Assembly (NCBI GenBank): GCA_016930375.1
Contig: JAFGGU010000012.1
Span: 21,115-85,114 of the forward strand
Direction: 5' to 3'
Length of the DNA: 64,000 nt
Source of the DNA: Bacteroidales bacterium
Lineage (GTDB): Bacteria > Bacteroidota > Bacteroidia > Bacteroidales > UBA10428
Shown here: piece after piece, positions 33,473 to 41,567 of the stretch
Numbering within the stretch: position 1 is the stretch's first letter
Layout: each line of letters starts with the position of its first letter
The notes under the pieces: model-generated
The model's database searches: none
Seen by the model: the letters and a program-made list of their open reading frames with translations, nothing else
What the model was told of the DNA's origin: nothing
Program-made: the position numbers and the translations under genes

Positions 33473-34873
33473 ATGAAAGGTTTTTTAGATTCAAATTTCC
33501 TTCTGCATACAAAAACTGCGGAATACCTTTACCATCAGCATGCAGCCGGGATGCCCATCATCGACTACCACTGTCATCTCTCGCCGAAACAGATTGCTGA
33601 AAATAAGAATTTTGACAATCTCACCCAACCCTGGCTGTATGGCGACCATTATAAATGGCGCGCCATGCGCTCCAACGGCATCGATGAACGGTATTGCTCA
33701 GGCAATGCCACCGACTGGGAAAAGTATGAGAAATGGGCGGAAACCGTGCCCTTTACCATGAGAAACCCGCTTTATCACTGGACACATCTTGAACTTCAGC
33801 GGTATTTTGGCATTACCGATCTTTTAAGCCCCAAAACCGCAGCCACCATTTACGAAAAGGCGTCGGACATGCTCGGACAAAAAGACTTTAGCCCCGTTGG
33901 CCTTATAAAAAGGATGAACGTAGAGATCGTCTGCACCACGGATGACCCTGTGGATTCGCTGGAATATCACCGTAAGATCAAGGAAACCACAGCAGGGATC
34001 AGGGTAATTCCTGCCTGGAGACCGGATAAAGTGCTGATGGCGGATAATCCGGTAGGATTTAATGAATACATCGGCAAACTGGCGGTTGTATCCGGAATTG
34101 ATATTACCAGTTATGGTCATTTGCTGGAAGCTCTGGACAAAAGGCACGAATTCTTCCATGACTCTGGTTGCCGGCTCTCTGACCATGGCTTGGAAAGCTT
34201 CTATTGCGACGGTTATACACTGACTGAAATAAATGCGATTTTTGGAAGAATCAGGAAGGGTTTCGATCTGGCTCCCGCTGAGGTTTCCAAATTCAGGTCA
34301 GCCATGCTTTATGACCTGGCTGTCATGGATTGTGATAGAGGATGGACACAACAATTCCACATAGGAGCCATGCGCAATAACAATTCCCGGATGTTCATAA
34401 CTTACGGACCTGATGGCGGCTTCGATTCCATAGGTGATTATGGTGTCGCCATACCTGCATCTCGTTTTCTCGACCGGCTCGATAAAGAAGCCAAACTGGC
34501 CAAGACGATATTGTATAACCTGAATCCTGCGGATAATGAGGTAATGGCAACCATGATCGGGAATTTCCAGGACGGTACGGTACCGGGCAAAATTCAATGG
34601 GGTTCGGGATGGTGGTTCCTGGATCAGAAGGACGGCATGGAGAAACAACTGAATGCACTCTCTAACCTGGGATTGCTCAGCCGGTTTGTAGGTATGCTTA
34701 CCGATTCACGCAGCCTGCTGTCTTACCCCCGCCACGAATATTTTCGCAGGGTGCTTTGCAACCTGATCGGGAATGACGTTGAAAACGGAGAATTGCCGGA
34801 TGACAAAACCTGGCTGGGCAAAATCGTGGAGGATGTATGTTACCATAATGCACGAAATTATTTCAATTTTTAA
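33473..34873 (+). CDS. uxaC: Uronate isomerase
   Basis: 466 residues, the usual UxaC length. Converts D-glucuronate to D-fructuronate and D-galacturonate to D-tagaturonate in the cytoplasm. Recognised by the amidohydrolase-related metal motif DYHCHLSP (about 24-31), the WRAMRSNGIDERYCSG segment, TTDDPVDSLEYH, the HIGAMRNNNSR loop and the end DSRSLLSYPRHEYFRRVLC. It has a good ribosome-binding site (AAGGATAAGG) right before the ATG. 12 nt after the transporter stop. Confidence 0.95.
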   Translation: MKGFLDSNFLLHTKTAEYLYHQHAAGMPIIDYHCHLSPKQIAENKNFDNLTQPWLYGDHYKWRAMRSNGIDERYCSGNATDWEKYEKWAETVPFTMRNPLYHWTHLELQRYFGITDLLSPKTAATIYEKASDMLGQKDFSPVGLIKRMNVEIVCTTDDPVDSLEYHRKIKETTAGIRVIPAWRPDKVLMADNPVGFNEYIGKLAVVSGIDITSYGHLLEALDKRHEFFHDSGCRLSDHGLESFYCDGYTLTEINAIFGRIRKGFDLAPAEVSKFRSAMLYDLAVMDCDRGWTQQFHIGAMRNNNSRMFITYGPDGGFDSIGDYGVAIPASRFLDRLDKEAKLAKTILYNLNPADNEVMATMIGNFQDGTVPGKIQWGSGWWFLDQKDGMEKQLNALSNLGLLSRFVGMLTDSRSLLSYPRHEYFRRVLCNLIGNDVENGELPDDKTWLGKIVEDVCYHNARNYFNF

Positions 34874-34895
34874 AACACCCTAAAAAGAGAATACT

Positions 34896-36251
34896 GTGAA
34901 ATCAGAAAAAAAACACAATTCGCGTCGTGATTTTATCAAGAAAGCAGGACTGGGTGCGGCATCATTGACCCTGGGCGGACTTGGATTATCTGCCTCTTCC
35001 TATGCACGCATCAGGGGCGCAAACGAAAGGATGAACATTGCCATCCTTGGCTGTTACAGGCGGTTTAACGCGCTTATGGAATCACTGCCCAAACTCAGCG
35101 ATGATTTAAACATCGCTTTTGTTTGTGATGTTGATCAGAAGAGGTTATCGGAAGCGCAGGCTAAAGTGAAAGAGAAGATGGGCATGATGCCCGGCGCAGA
35201 GGAGGATCTGCGAAAAATACTGGAAAACAAGGGTGTGGATGCCATCATCAATGCCACACCGGATCACTGGCATGCTCCGGCCACTTTCATGGCACTTCAG
35301 GCCGGAAAACATGTCTACCTGGAGAAACCCTGTTCTCATAATCCCCGTGAGGGGGAACTGCTTGTTGATTTCCAGAAGAAATACAACAAGGTCATACAAA
35401 TGGGATCACAGCAGCGTTCAGCGCTTGAAACAAGGGAGATTGTCGATGAAATTCACAAAGGATTGATTGGAGATCCCTATCTGGGTGTTGCATTTTATGT
35501 CAACAGCAGGGGTCGTGTGCCTAATCCCCGGCAGGTTCCGCCTCCGCCCACGCTTAACTGGGAACTTTTCCAGGGGCCGGCTCCGCGTGAACCTTATATG
35601 GACATTTATTTTGATTACAACTGGCACTGGTTCTGGCAGTACGGCACCGGTGAAACCGGTAACAATGCCGTGCATGAGCTCGATGTATGCCGCTGGGCGC
35701 TGCAGCTCGATTACCCAAAACAGGTAATCGTGAACGCCGCAAAGCAACATTTTCGCGACGATGGATGGCAGATGTATGATACCATGGATGCCGATTTTAT
35801 TTTCGGGAACGGAAAGACCATAAAATGGGACGGCAAGAGCCGCACCAATTACTATACCTATGGCATGGACCGGGGCAGTATCATTTACGGATCAACAGGA
35901 ACGGCAGTAGTTAACCGGAATGGTTACAAGGTATTTGATTTGCAGGGCCAGCTTACCCGTGAGCGGAAGGCCGATGAGGTTGCACAGACCACCCAGCCAG
36001 GCGGAGCCGGAGGTATGGATGGACTGCATATCATGAACTTCATTAATACAATACGCGGTACTGCCGTATTGCAGCACCAGCCCATAACGGAGGGAGCCAA
36101 AAGCACGCTGCTCGGACATCTGGCCAACATCTCCTACCGGGTGAATGCTCCTCTCTCCATGGATGAAAGCAACGGTCGCATTCTGAACAATCCCGAAGCC
36201 ATGAAACTTTGGGACAGGCAATATGAAAAGGGATGGGAACCGAAAATTTAA
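34896..36251 (+). CDS. Exported Gfo/Idh/MocA oxidoreductase (twin-arginine signal), copy 1
   Basis: 451 residues from a GTG start at 34896 with AAAAAGAGA before it. Twin-arginine signal NSRRDFIKKAGLGAASLTLG, so it is folded with its cofactor in the cytoplasm and exported. Rossmann part about 45-165 (MNIAILGCYRRFN; PDHWHAPATFMALQAGKHVYLEKP), then the alpha/beta C-domain (FWQYGTGETGNNAVHELDVCRWAL). Family enzymes oxidise or reduce sugars and cyclitols with NAD(P), which may stay tightly bound in the periplasm. Its neighbour at 36265 is a similar but distinct paralogue; both are inserted between uxaC and uxaE, suggesting action on uronate-containing glycosides before uptake. Inference. Confidence 0.85.
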   Translation: MKSEKKHNSRRDFIKKAGLGAASLTLGGLGLSASSYARIRGANERMNIAILGCYRRFNALMESLPKLSDDLNIAFVCDVDQKRLSEAQAKVKEKMGMMPGAEEDLRKILENKGVDAIINATPDHWHAPATFMALQAGKHVYLEKPCSHNPREGELLVDFQKKYNKVIQMGSQQRSALETREIVDEIHKGLIGDPYLGVAFYVNSRGRVPNPRQVPPPPTLNWELFQGPAPREPYMDIYFDYNWHWFWQYGTGETGNNAVHELDVCRWALQLDYPKQVIVNAAKQHFRDDGWQMYDTMDADFIFGNGKTIKWDGKSRTNYYTYGMDRGSIIYGSTGTAVVNRNGYKVFDLQGQLTRERKADEVAQTTQPGGAGGMDGLHIMNFINTIRGTAVLQHQPITEGAKSTLLGHLANISYRVNAPLSMDESNGRILNNPEAMKLWDRQYEKGWEPKI

Positions 36252-36264
36252 TAAATTGTATACC

Positions 36265-37569
36265 ATGAATTCAACACGCAGAAGTTTCATTAAAAACGCT
36301 TCCCTGCTGGCTGCCGGGGCGGCTCTTCCAGTTAATGCATTTCCCTTCGTCCAAGGGAAAGTCGCAGCAACCGATAAAATCCGTGTGGCGCTTATTGGTG
36401 CCAACGGTATGGGATTTAACAACCTGGCTTCCTTTCTGAAAAATCCCGAAATCGCATGTACCGCCCTGTGCGACGTGGATAAGAATGTATTGGACAAGCG
36501 GACAAAAGACCTTACGGAACTGGGCGCGCCCGAGCCGAAACATTTTGCTGATTACAGGAAGATGCTGGAGTACAAGGATATCGATGTGGTAATCATAGGC
36601 ACTCCTGACCACTGGCACTGCATGCAGTTTGTTGATTCTTTAGAAGCCGGGAAACATGTATATGTTGAGAAACCTTTGGGCAACACAATTGCTGAGATCA
36701 ATATCATGCAGAAGGCGGCAAAGCGGTATGGTAAAATGGTTCAGGTAGGGCAGTGGCAAAGAAGCCAGCCCCATTTCGTGGATGCCATCCGTTTTTTGAA
36801 GACGGGAGCCCTGGGTCGCATCCGCACATGCAAAGCCTGGTCGTATGTCGACTGGAAAGGGCCGGTTCCCAAAGTGCCGGACACACCTGTACCGGAAGGG
36901 GTGGATTACGACATGTGGCTGGGACCCGCTCCCAAACGTCCCTTTAATAAAAACAGGTTTCATTTTACATGGCGCTGGTATTGGGAATATGCAGGCGGCC
37001 TGATGACCGACTGGGGAGTACACCTGATTGATTATATTTTATATGGAATGGATAAAGCCATTCCGGTATCGGTGATGGCTACCGGCGGGAAGTATGCTTA
37101 TCCCGAGGATGACATGGTTACGCCCGATACCATGACCGCCGTATATGATTTCAAAGATTTCACCATGATCTGGGAACACACCATTGGCATCGGGCTTGGG
37201 AACTGGAGAAGGCCTCATGGTATGGCTTACATTGGCGAGAACGGCACCCTGGTACTGGATCGTAACGGATGGGAAGTGGTGCCGGAAAAACAAAAAACAG
37301 AGGCCATTCCCGTGCAAAAGAATGTGGGCGTTGGCCTCGACCTTCATGTGCGGAATTTTATCGATTGCCTTAAAAACAATGCTCCCGGGGAACTTCATGC
37401 CGGCATTGACGTAGGCAGAAACGTGGCCCTTGTAGCGCAAATGGGAAATATTGCATACAGAACAGGAGAAAAAGTATACTGGGATGATGACAAACAATTG
37501 TTCAGTACTCCCGCGGCCAACAAAATGATTACACCGGAGTACCAGAATGGTTGGAAATTACCTCAATGA
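36265..37569 (+). CDS. Exported Gfo/Idh/MocA oxidoreductase (twin-arginine signal), copy 2
   Basis: 434 residues from the ATG at 36265, 13 nt after the stop of copy 1; a longer frame to 36223 would overlap that gene and spoil the signal. Signal NSTRRSFIKNASLLAAGAALP. Rossmann motif VALIGANGMGFNNLASF, then TPDHWHCMQFVDSLEAGKHVYVEKPLGN with the conserved EKP lysine. C-domain WYWEYAGGLMTDWGVHLIDYILYGM. It differs enough from copy 1 to suggest a different substrate or a sequential step. Sits 7 nt before the uxaE start. Confidence 0.85.
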   Translation: MNSTRRSFIKNASLLAAGAALPVNAFPFVQGKVAATDKIRVALIGANGMGFNNLASFLKNPEIACTALCDVDKNVLDKRTKDLTELGAPEPKHFADYRKMLEYKDIDVVIIGTPDHWHCMQFVDSLEAGKHVYVEKPLGNTIAEINIMQKAAKRYGKMVQVGQWQRSQPHFVDAIRFLKTGALGRIRTCKAWSYVDWKGPVPKVPDTPVPEGVDYDMWLGPAPKRPFNKNRFHFTWRWYWEYAGGLMTDWGVHLIDYILYGMDKAIPVSVMATGGKYAYPEDDMVTPDTMTAVYDFKDFTMIWEHTIGIGLGNWRRPHGMAYIGENGTLVLDRNGWEVVPEKQKTEAIPVQKNVGVGLDLHVRNFIDCLKNNAPGELHAGIDVGRNVALVAQMGNIAYRTGEKVYWDDDKQLFSTPAANKMITPEYQNGWKLPQ

Positions 37570-37576
37570 TAAGCTT

Positions 37577-38821
37577 ATGAAAATTGAAAAATACTCCTTC
37601 GGAACAGGCGACCGCTTTGGAAAAGAAGGTCTTGCCCAATTACAGGCCATTCAGGATATCAACCGCCTCGGGATACCGGTGGTGCCCGTCTGGAACAAGT
37701 CCAACCGGGAACATTCCATTATACATTCCGTTCCTTCCGACGTAAAGCAGGAAGCGGCAGCAGCAGTGGCAGAAGGCAGGTATACCGGCAATTACTATGT
37801 TGACGCGGATCATATCAATCTGGATACGGTGGACAGATTTGTCGACAGCAGCAATTTCTTTACCATTGATGTGGCGCATTTCATTGGCAGGAAAGCATCA
37901 CAGGAGGCCATTGCTGATTTTCAAACAAGGTACTCGAAATATCTCGGTGATATGAACATTCCGGGTATCGGGCAAAAGCTGAATGTCACGGCCGGCTTTT
38001 TGACTCACCTTGCCGAAGACTATCTTGCAGCCATTGAGGAAGTAAAAAAGATCTATGATCACATTTGTACGATTAAAGGCCAGGCAAACTTCGTAGCGGA
38101 AGTATCCGTTGACGAGGCAGAAATAGTGCAGGGGCCGCTGGAACTGTTTTTTATTCTCGCTGAATTGAAAGAAAAAGGCGTGGAGGTTCAGACCATTGCA
38201 CCCAAGTTCTCAGGCTTGTTTGCCAAGGGCGTCGATTATATCGGAGACGTGCAGGGATTTGCCAGAGAATTTGAACAGGATGTAGCTGTAGTTAAACATG
38301 CGGTAAAAGAACTGGGATTGCCGGAAAACCTCAAGTTAAGCGTGCACAGCGGCAGCGACAAGTTTTCGATTTATCCTGCCATCCGGGCAGCAATCCGGAA
38401 ATTTGATGCAGGGATACATGTGAAAACAGCCGGCACAAACTGGCTGGAGGAAGTGATCGGACTGGCTGAAGCGGGTGATGACGGTCTTGAAATCGCCAGG
38501 GCTGTTTATGCGAAATCCATGGATCGTTATGATGAACTTACCGGACCCTATGCCACAGTATTAAAAATAAACCGGCAATTGCTTCCGGAAGTTTCCCTGG
38601 TAAATTCCTGGAATGGCAAACAATTCAGTGAAGCGCTTACGCACGATCAAAGCTGCAAAAACTACAACCCGCATTTCAGGCAGCTGATCCATGTAGGATA
38701 CAAGATTGCCGCGGAAATGGGAGATCGTTTTCTCTCAGCCCTGGATAAGCATCATGAGATCATTGCTTCCAAGGTGAAGTATAACTTATTGGAACGGCAC
38801 CTGAAACCTTTGTTCCGGTAA
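37577..38821 (+). CDS. uxaE: Tagaturonate epimerase
   Basis: 414 residues from the ATG at 37577. UxaE turns D-tagaturonate into D-fructuronate, so that galacturonate joins the glucuronate branch with no need of UxaB/UxaA. Recognised by the segments EKYSFGTGDRFGKEGLAQL, YYVDADHINLDTVDRF, APKFSGLFAKGVDYIGDV and LSVHSGSDKFSIYPAIR, which hold the metal ligands of the family. Last gene of the plus-strand cluster; convergent with the aldo/keto reductase, 7 bp apart. Together with UxaC it explains use of both glucuronate and galacturonate. Confidence 0.9.
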   Translation: MKIEKYSFGTGDRFGKEGLAQLQAIQDINRLGIPVVPVWNKSNREHSIIHSVPSDVKQEAAAAVAEGRYTGNYYVDADHINLDTVDRFVDSSNFFTIDVAHFIGRKASQEAIADFQTRYSKYLGDMNIPGIGQKLNVTAGFLTHLAEDYLAAIEEVKKIYDHICTIKGQANFVAEVSVDEAEIVQGPLELFFILAELKEKGVEVQTIAPKFSGLFAKGVDYIGDVQGFAREFEQDVAVVKHAVKELGLPENLKLSVHSGSDKFSIYPAIRAAIRKFDAGIHVKTAGTNWLEEVIGLAEAGDDGLEIARAVYAKSMDRYDELTGPYATVLKINRQLLPEVSLVNSWNGKQFSEALTHDQSCKNYNPHFRQLIHVGYKIAAEMGDRFLSALDKHHEIIASKVKYNLLERHLKPLFR

Positions 38822-38828
38822 TTTGAAA

Positions 38829-40040
38829 TCAGCTGCGGACTAATAGGAAATCCCTGGGAACATCCCGGAGTCGAGCTATATTTTCGATCTTGCTTTTTAC
38901 ATCAAAACCAACAGCGCATTCCACCTGGCATACGTCGCACTGTTCACACGGTTTGCCGGATAAATCAGCCAGGTTGAGGGTTTGCTGCGCATGATCAAGA
39001 TTTCTGTAACCATAAGCATACATAAAACTTCGCATGATAGTGGGAATATCGAGATCATGCGGGCACTGACCGCTACACTTCCTGCACTGCAGACAGTAAA
39101 GTCCTTGTCCGGCTTGCGCCAGTTTTAAATCCTTCAGTTCGTCATCCGTGATTTTGAGATCCCCCATTAGGGTTATATTATTCTGCAATTCCTCAAAGTT
39201 GGTCATGCCTGACATCAGGGTATGAACATTTTCATTTTGGGCTACCCATTTAAGTGCTGCTTTTGAACTGATAGGCTGAGTGCGGTTCTGATCCCAAAAG
39301 CCGCCTGCCATAGTCTTCATGGCAATGATACCCAGACCGGCCGATGCGCCGTACTGAACGGCTTCATTCACCTCCTGCATTTTCTGCAATCTGAAATTAT
39401 AGGCTGCCATTGCAACATCATATATTCCGGTATCTGCAGCAGCCCGGATGGCCTCATCCACATAGCTGTGCGTTGCAATACCTATGAAACGCGCCTTGCC
39501 ACTCTTTTTAAAATCTTCCATCACCCTGAGCAAGGGTTCGAAAAATACTGATTCACGTTTGGCTGCAAAGGGTAAAAAGAGAATATCCAGGTAGTCGACT
39601 CCGAGGCGCTTCATGCTGTTCTCGATATCACTCTGAAAAGCAGTTCCGGCTTCAGGGTCAGTGAAGAGTCCCTTCTGATGATCGGTTCCTTTGGGCATGG
39701 TACTGGTGGCAATCAGGTAGGATTCCCTCGGGCGATTTTTGAGGACACCTCCGAGCATGGTTTCGTTGTTGCCGTTACCATAGTAAGTGGAGGTTCCCAG
39801 CAATCTGACACCCTTCTCCAGGGCTGCCTGAACCAGAGCGGGATTGTTGGTGTCCCCGGTACCCATGCTCAACAGCGGTATCTTCAGGCCGGTTTTGCCA
39901 AGAGTTCTTAACGGCAATGCCTGTGAAGGATCAGCAGCGGGTTTCGGGGTAAAAGCTTTTATCGATCCGGGGATCAGGGCTGCTCCTGAAAGCCCCAGGA
40001 TACTTTTTTTCAGAAAGTCGCGACGATGATTGGGTTTCAT
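38829..40040 (-). CDS. Exported aldo/keto reductase with C-terminal iron-sulphur motifs
   Basis: 403 residues. Twin-arginine signal PNHRRDFLKKSILGLSGAAL, then an AKR barrel (about 45-310; RTLGKTGLKIPLLSMGTGDT, LDILFLPFAAKRE, GIATHSYVDEAIRAA). The C-terminal 90 residues carry two Cys clusters, CLQCRKCSGQCP and CEQCDVCQVECAVGFD, typical of 4Fe-4S ferredoxin-like units. The usual catalytic Tyr may be the one in TSTYYGNGNN. A signal peptide plus Fe-S clusters fits Tat export of a redox enzyme. Possible role: sugar or aldehyde oxidoreduction feeding electrons to another carrier. Convergent with uxaE. Confidence 0.85.
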   Translation of the reverse strand: MKPNHRRDFLKKSILGLSGAALIPGSIKAFTPKPAADPSQALPLRTLGKTGLKIPLLSMGTGDTNNPALVQAALEKGVRLLGTSTYYGNGNNETMLGGVLKNRPRESYLIATSTMPKGTDHQKGLFTDPEAGTAFQSDIENSMKRLGVDYLDILFLPFAAKRESVFFEPLLRVMEDFKKSGKARFIGIATHSYVDEAIRAAADTGIYDVAMAAYNFRLQKMQEVNEAVQYGASAGLGIIAMKTMAGGFWDQNRTQPISSKAALKWVAQNENVHTLMSGMTNFEELQNNITLMGDLKITDDELKDLKLAQAGQGLYCLQCRKCSGQCPHDLDIPTIMRSFMYAYGYRNLDHAQQTLNLADLSGKPCEQCDVCQVECAVGFDVKSKIENIARLRDVPRDFLLVRS

Positions 40041-40187
40041 TTTGGGTATTTTTTTGGGTAATGAGAAATTGTGGCGAAACGAATTTGTTTAAAAGTGTTG
40101 GAAATTTACTAAACATTACCGGATTGATGTTTTTTAATCCGTGGTATTTTGTTAAAGGTTAGTTAAATCTCTGAATCAATTGGTGTA

Positions 40188-40275
40188 ATTCAGCCCGCTT
40201 CGGGGCTGATATGTCTGGGATTTGACTTTACCGCGGGCTTCACCCGCGGTTATTGAAATTAAATCCCTTCGGGAT
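40188..40275 (+). repeat. Three-hairpin repeat unit, copy 3
   Basis: Stem A CAGCCC/GGGCTG (40191-40208), stem B CCGCGGG-cttca-CCCGCGG (40231-40249), a TTATTGAAATTAA linker, stem A' ATCCC-ttc-GGGAT (40263-40275). Same layout and linker type as copy 2 but with stem bases changed on both sides of each stem. Confidence 0.78.
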
Positions 40276-40296
40276 GCAATAAAAAATACCCGAATG

Positions 40297-40338
40297 ATTT
40301 TTACCAATGAACATTTGTGTCGTATCATTGGTAAAAAT
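40297..40338. promoter_or_regulatory. 14-bp inverted repeat before the ECF sigma gene
   Basis: ATTTTTACCAATGA (40297-40310) and TCATTGGTAAAAAT (40325-40338) are perfect complements with 14 nt between. It ends 8 nt before the TTG start at 40347. It could be an operator for a dimeric regulator, or an mRNA stem that hides the start region. There is no good Shine-Dalgarno sequence in between. Confidence 0.75.
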
Positions 40339-40346
40339 AACAGCAT

Positions 40347-40937
40347 TTGGAGTCTTCTATAACAGGTAATATTCACAAAGGTACCAGCGATGAAAAACTG
40401 GTTGACATGACTATTCATGGTAATACACTGGCCTTCAGGATGCTCATAGAAAAACACAGCGGTTATGTGGCGGGCATAGCTTCGCGGTTTCTGCTCAGCC
40501 ATGAAGATACCCGCGATGTGGTGCAGGATACCTTTATCAGGATATGGAAACACCTGGGTAGTTATGATAAGCGTTCTCTATTTACTACCTGGCTTTATTC
40601 CATTGCTTTTAATCTATGCCTGGACAAGCTTCGCATCAATCGCAGAAGAATGGAGATAAGCCTGACAGAAGAACATATGAATGAACCTGGAAGAAAGGCT
40701 GAAACAGAGAACCCATCGCAAAACATGGACTCCCGAACCATTTCCAGGGCCATTTCCATGTATTCGGAAAAATTGGCCACCGTTCAGAGGCAGGTATTTG
40801 TTTTAAGGGATCTGCAGGATCTTCCTGTGGATGAAGTATGCAGGATAACAGGTTATGATACGGATAAGGTAAAATCAAATCTCTATCACGCTAGGAAATT
40901 CATGCGTGAAAAATTACTGAAGGGAGGATATTTATGA
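40347..40937 (+). CDS. ECF-subfamily RNA polymerase sigma factor
   Basis: 196 residues with a TTG start at 40347. An in-frame stop lies just upstream at 40338-40340 and the next ATG (codon 21) would cut into region 2, so TTG is the best choice. Region 2 about 15-85 (LVDMTIHGNTLAFRMLIEKH; DTRDVVQDTFIRIWKHL), region 4 about 130-190 (VFVLRDLQDLPVDEVCRITGYDTDKVKSNLYHARKFMREKL). It overlaps the anti-sigma gene by 4 nt (ATGA). Likely drives its own operon and envelope-related genes. Confidence 0.92.
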   Translation: MESSITGNIHKGTSDEKLVDMTIHGNTLAFRMLIEKHSGYVAGIASRFLLSHEDTRDVVQDTFIRIWKHLGSYDKRSLFTTWLYSIAFNLCLDKLRINRRRMEISLTEEHMNEPGRKAETENPSQNMDSRTISRAISMYSEKLATVQRQVFVLRDLQDLPVDEVCRITGYDTDKVKSNLYHARKFMREKLLKGGYL

Positions 40938-41557
40938 AATGTAAAGAAATGGAGCCTCTTATATACCTGATAAGGGAAGGAGAGCTATCCCCGGAAGAAA
41001 AAGCAGGACTCGACAGGCACCTTATGTTCTGCGAAGACTGCAGAAACCTGTATGATTCGGTGAACAGGATGACCGCGCTGATCGGACAATCCGATTTCAA
41101 GCCCGATAGAGAAACTGATGAGGAAATGACAGGAATCATCATGGACAGGATTGAAAAATCAAAGGTCCGGGGAAGGAACATGGACCGTTCAAATGGATAT
41201 GATCTGTTATGGAAGGCCGTGGCTGCTTCTTTGTTGCTGTTCATGACCTTAACTTTTATCCGGGAGCAGACCAGTTTTAACAGTCAGAGATCAGCCATGC
41301 AGGCTCGCCTGGAAGAATCCGCTCTTCTTGCAGGAAAGGAAGATCCGGCTGCTGATTGCGTCCGGGAACTGGAAAGAAAGATCAGGATCAGCAGACACTC
41401 TCCATTTCTTGCCGAAGCAACGGCATTCAACCAGGTAAATGAAGATCAGCTGGCCCAATATATCCATGAGATTTGCGAACAAAAAACCGGAAATGTTAAC
41501 CGCGTGAAGCAAATGCTTCAACAAGCCGGAGTATTGACAAATACCAAATCAAATTAA
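40934..41557 (+). CDS. Anti-sigma factor with zinc-finger-like ZAS domain
   Basis: 207 residues. The cytoplasmic N-domain has C3, H29, C33 and C36 (HLMFCEDC) in the zf-HC2/ZAS pattern that holds ECF sigma factors. One TM helix about residues 95-113 (AVAASLLLFMTLTFI), then a periplasmic part of about 95 residues rich in charged helices. Overlaps the sigma gene and is followed 10 nt later by a lipoprotein gene, so the three make one operon. Confidence 0.88.
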   Translation: MKCKEMEPLIYLIREGELSPEEKAGLDRHLMFCEDCRNLYDSVNRMTALIGQSDFKPDRETDEEMTGIIMDRIEKSKVRGRNMDRSNGYDLLWKAVAASLLLFMTLTFIREQTSFNSQRSAMQARLEESALLAGKEDPAADCVRELERKIRISRHSPFLAEATAFNQVNEDQLAQYIHEICEQKTGNVNRVKQMLQQAGVLTNTKSN

Positions 41558-41567
41558 ACAGACACCC

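Larger units (their letters stand above)
40041..40346. other. Intergenic region between aldo/keto reductase and ECF sigma operon
   Basis: 306 bp. Contains the minus-strand promoter of the reductase (no clear box seen), one three-hairpin repeat unit at 40188-40275 and a perfect 14-bp inverted repeat at 40297-40338 directly before the sigma gene. Confidence 0.6.
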
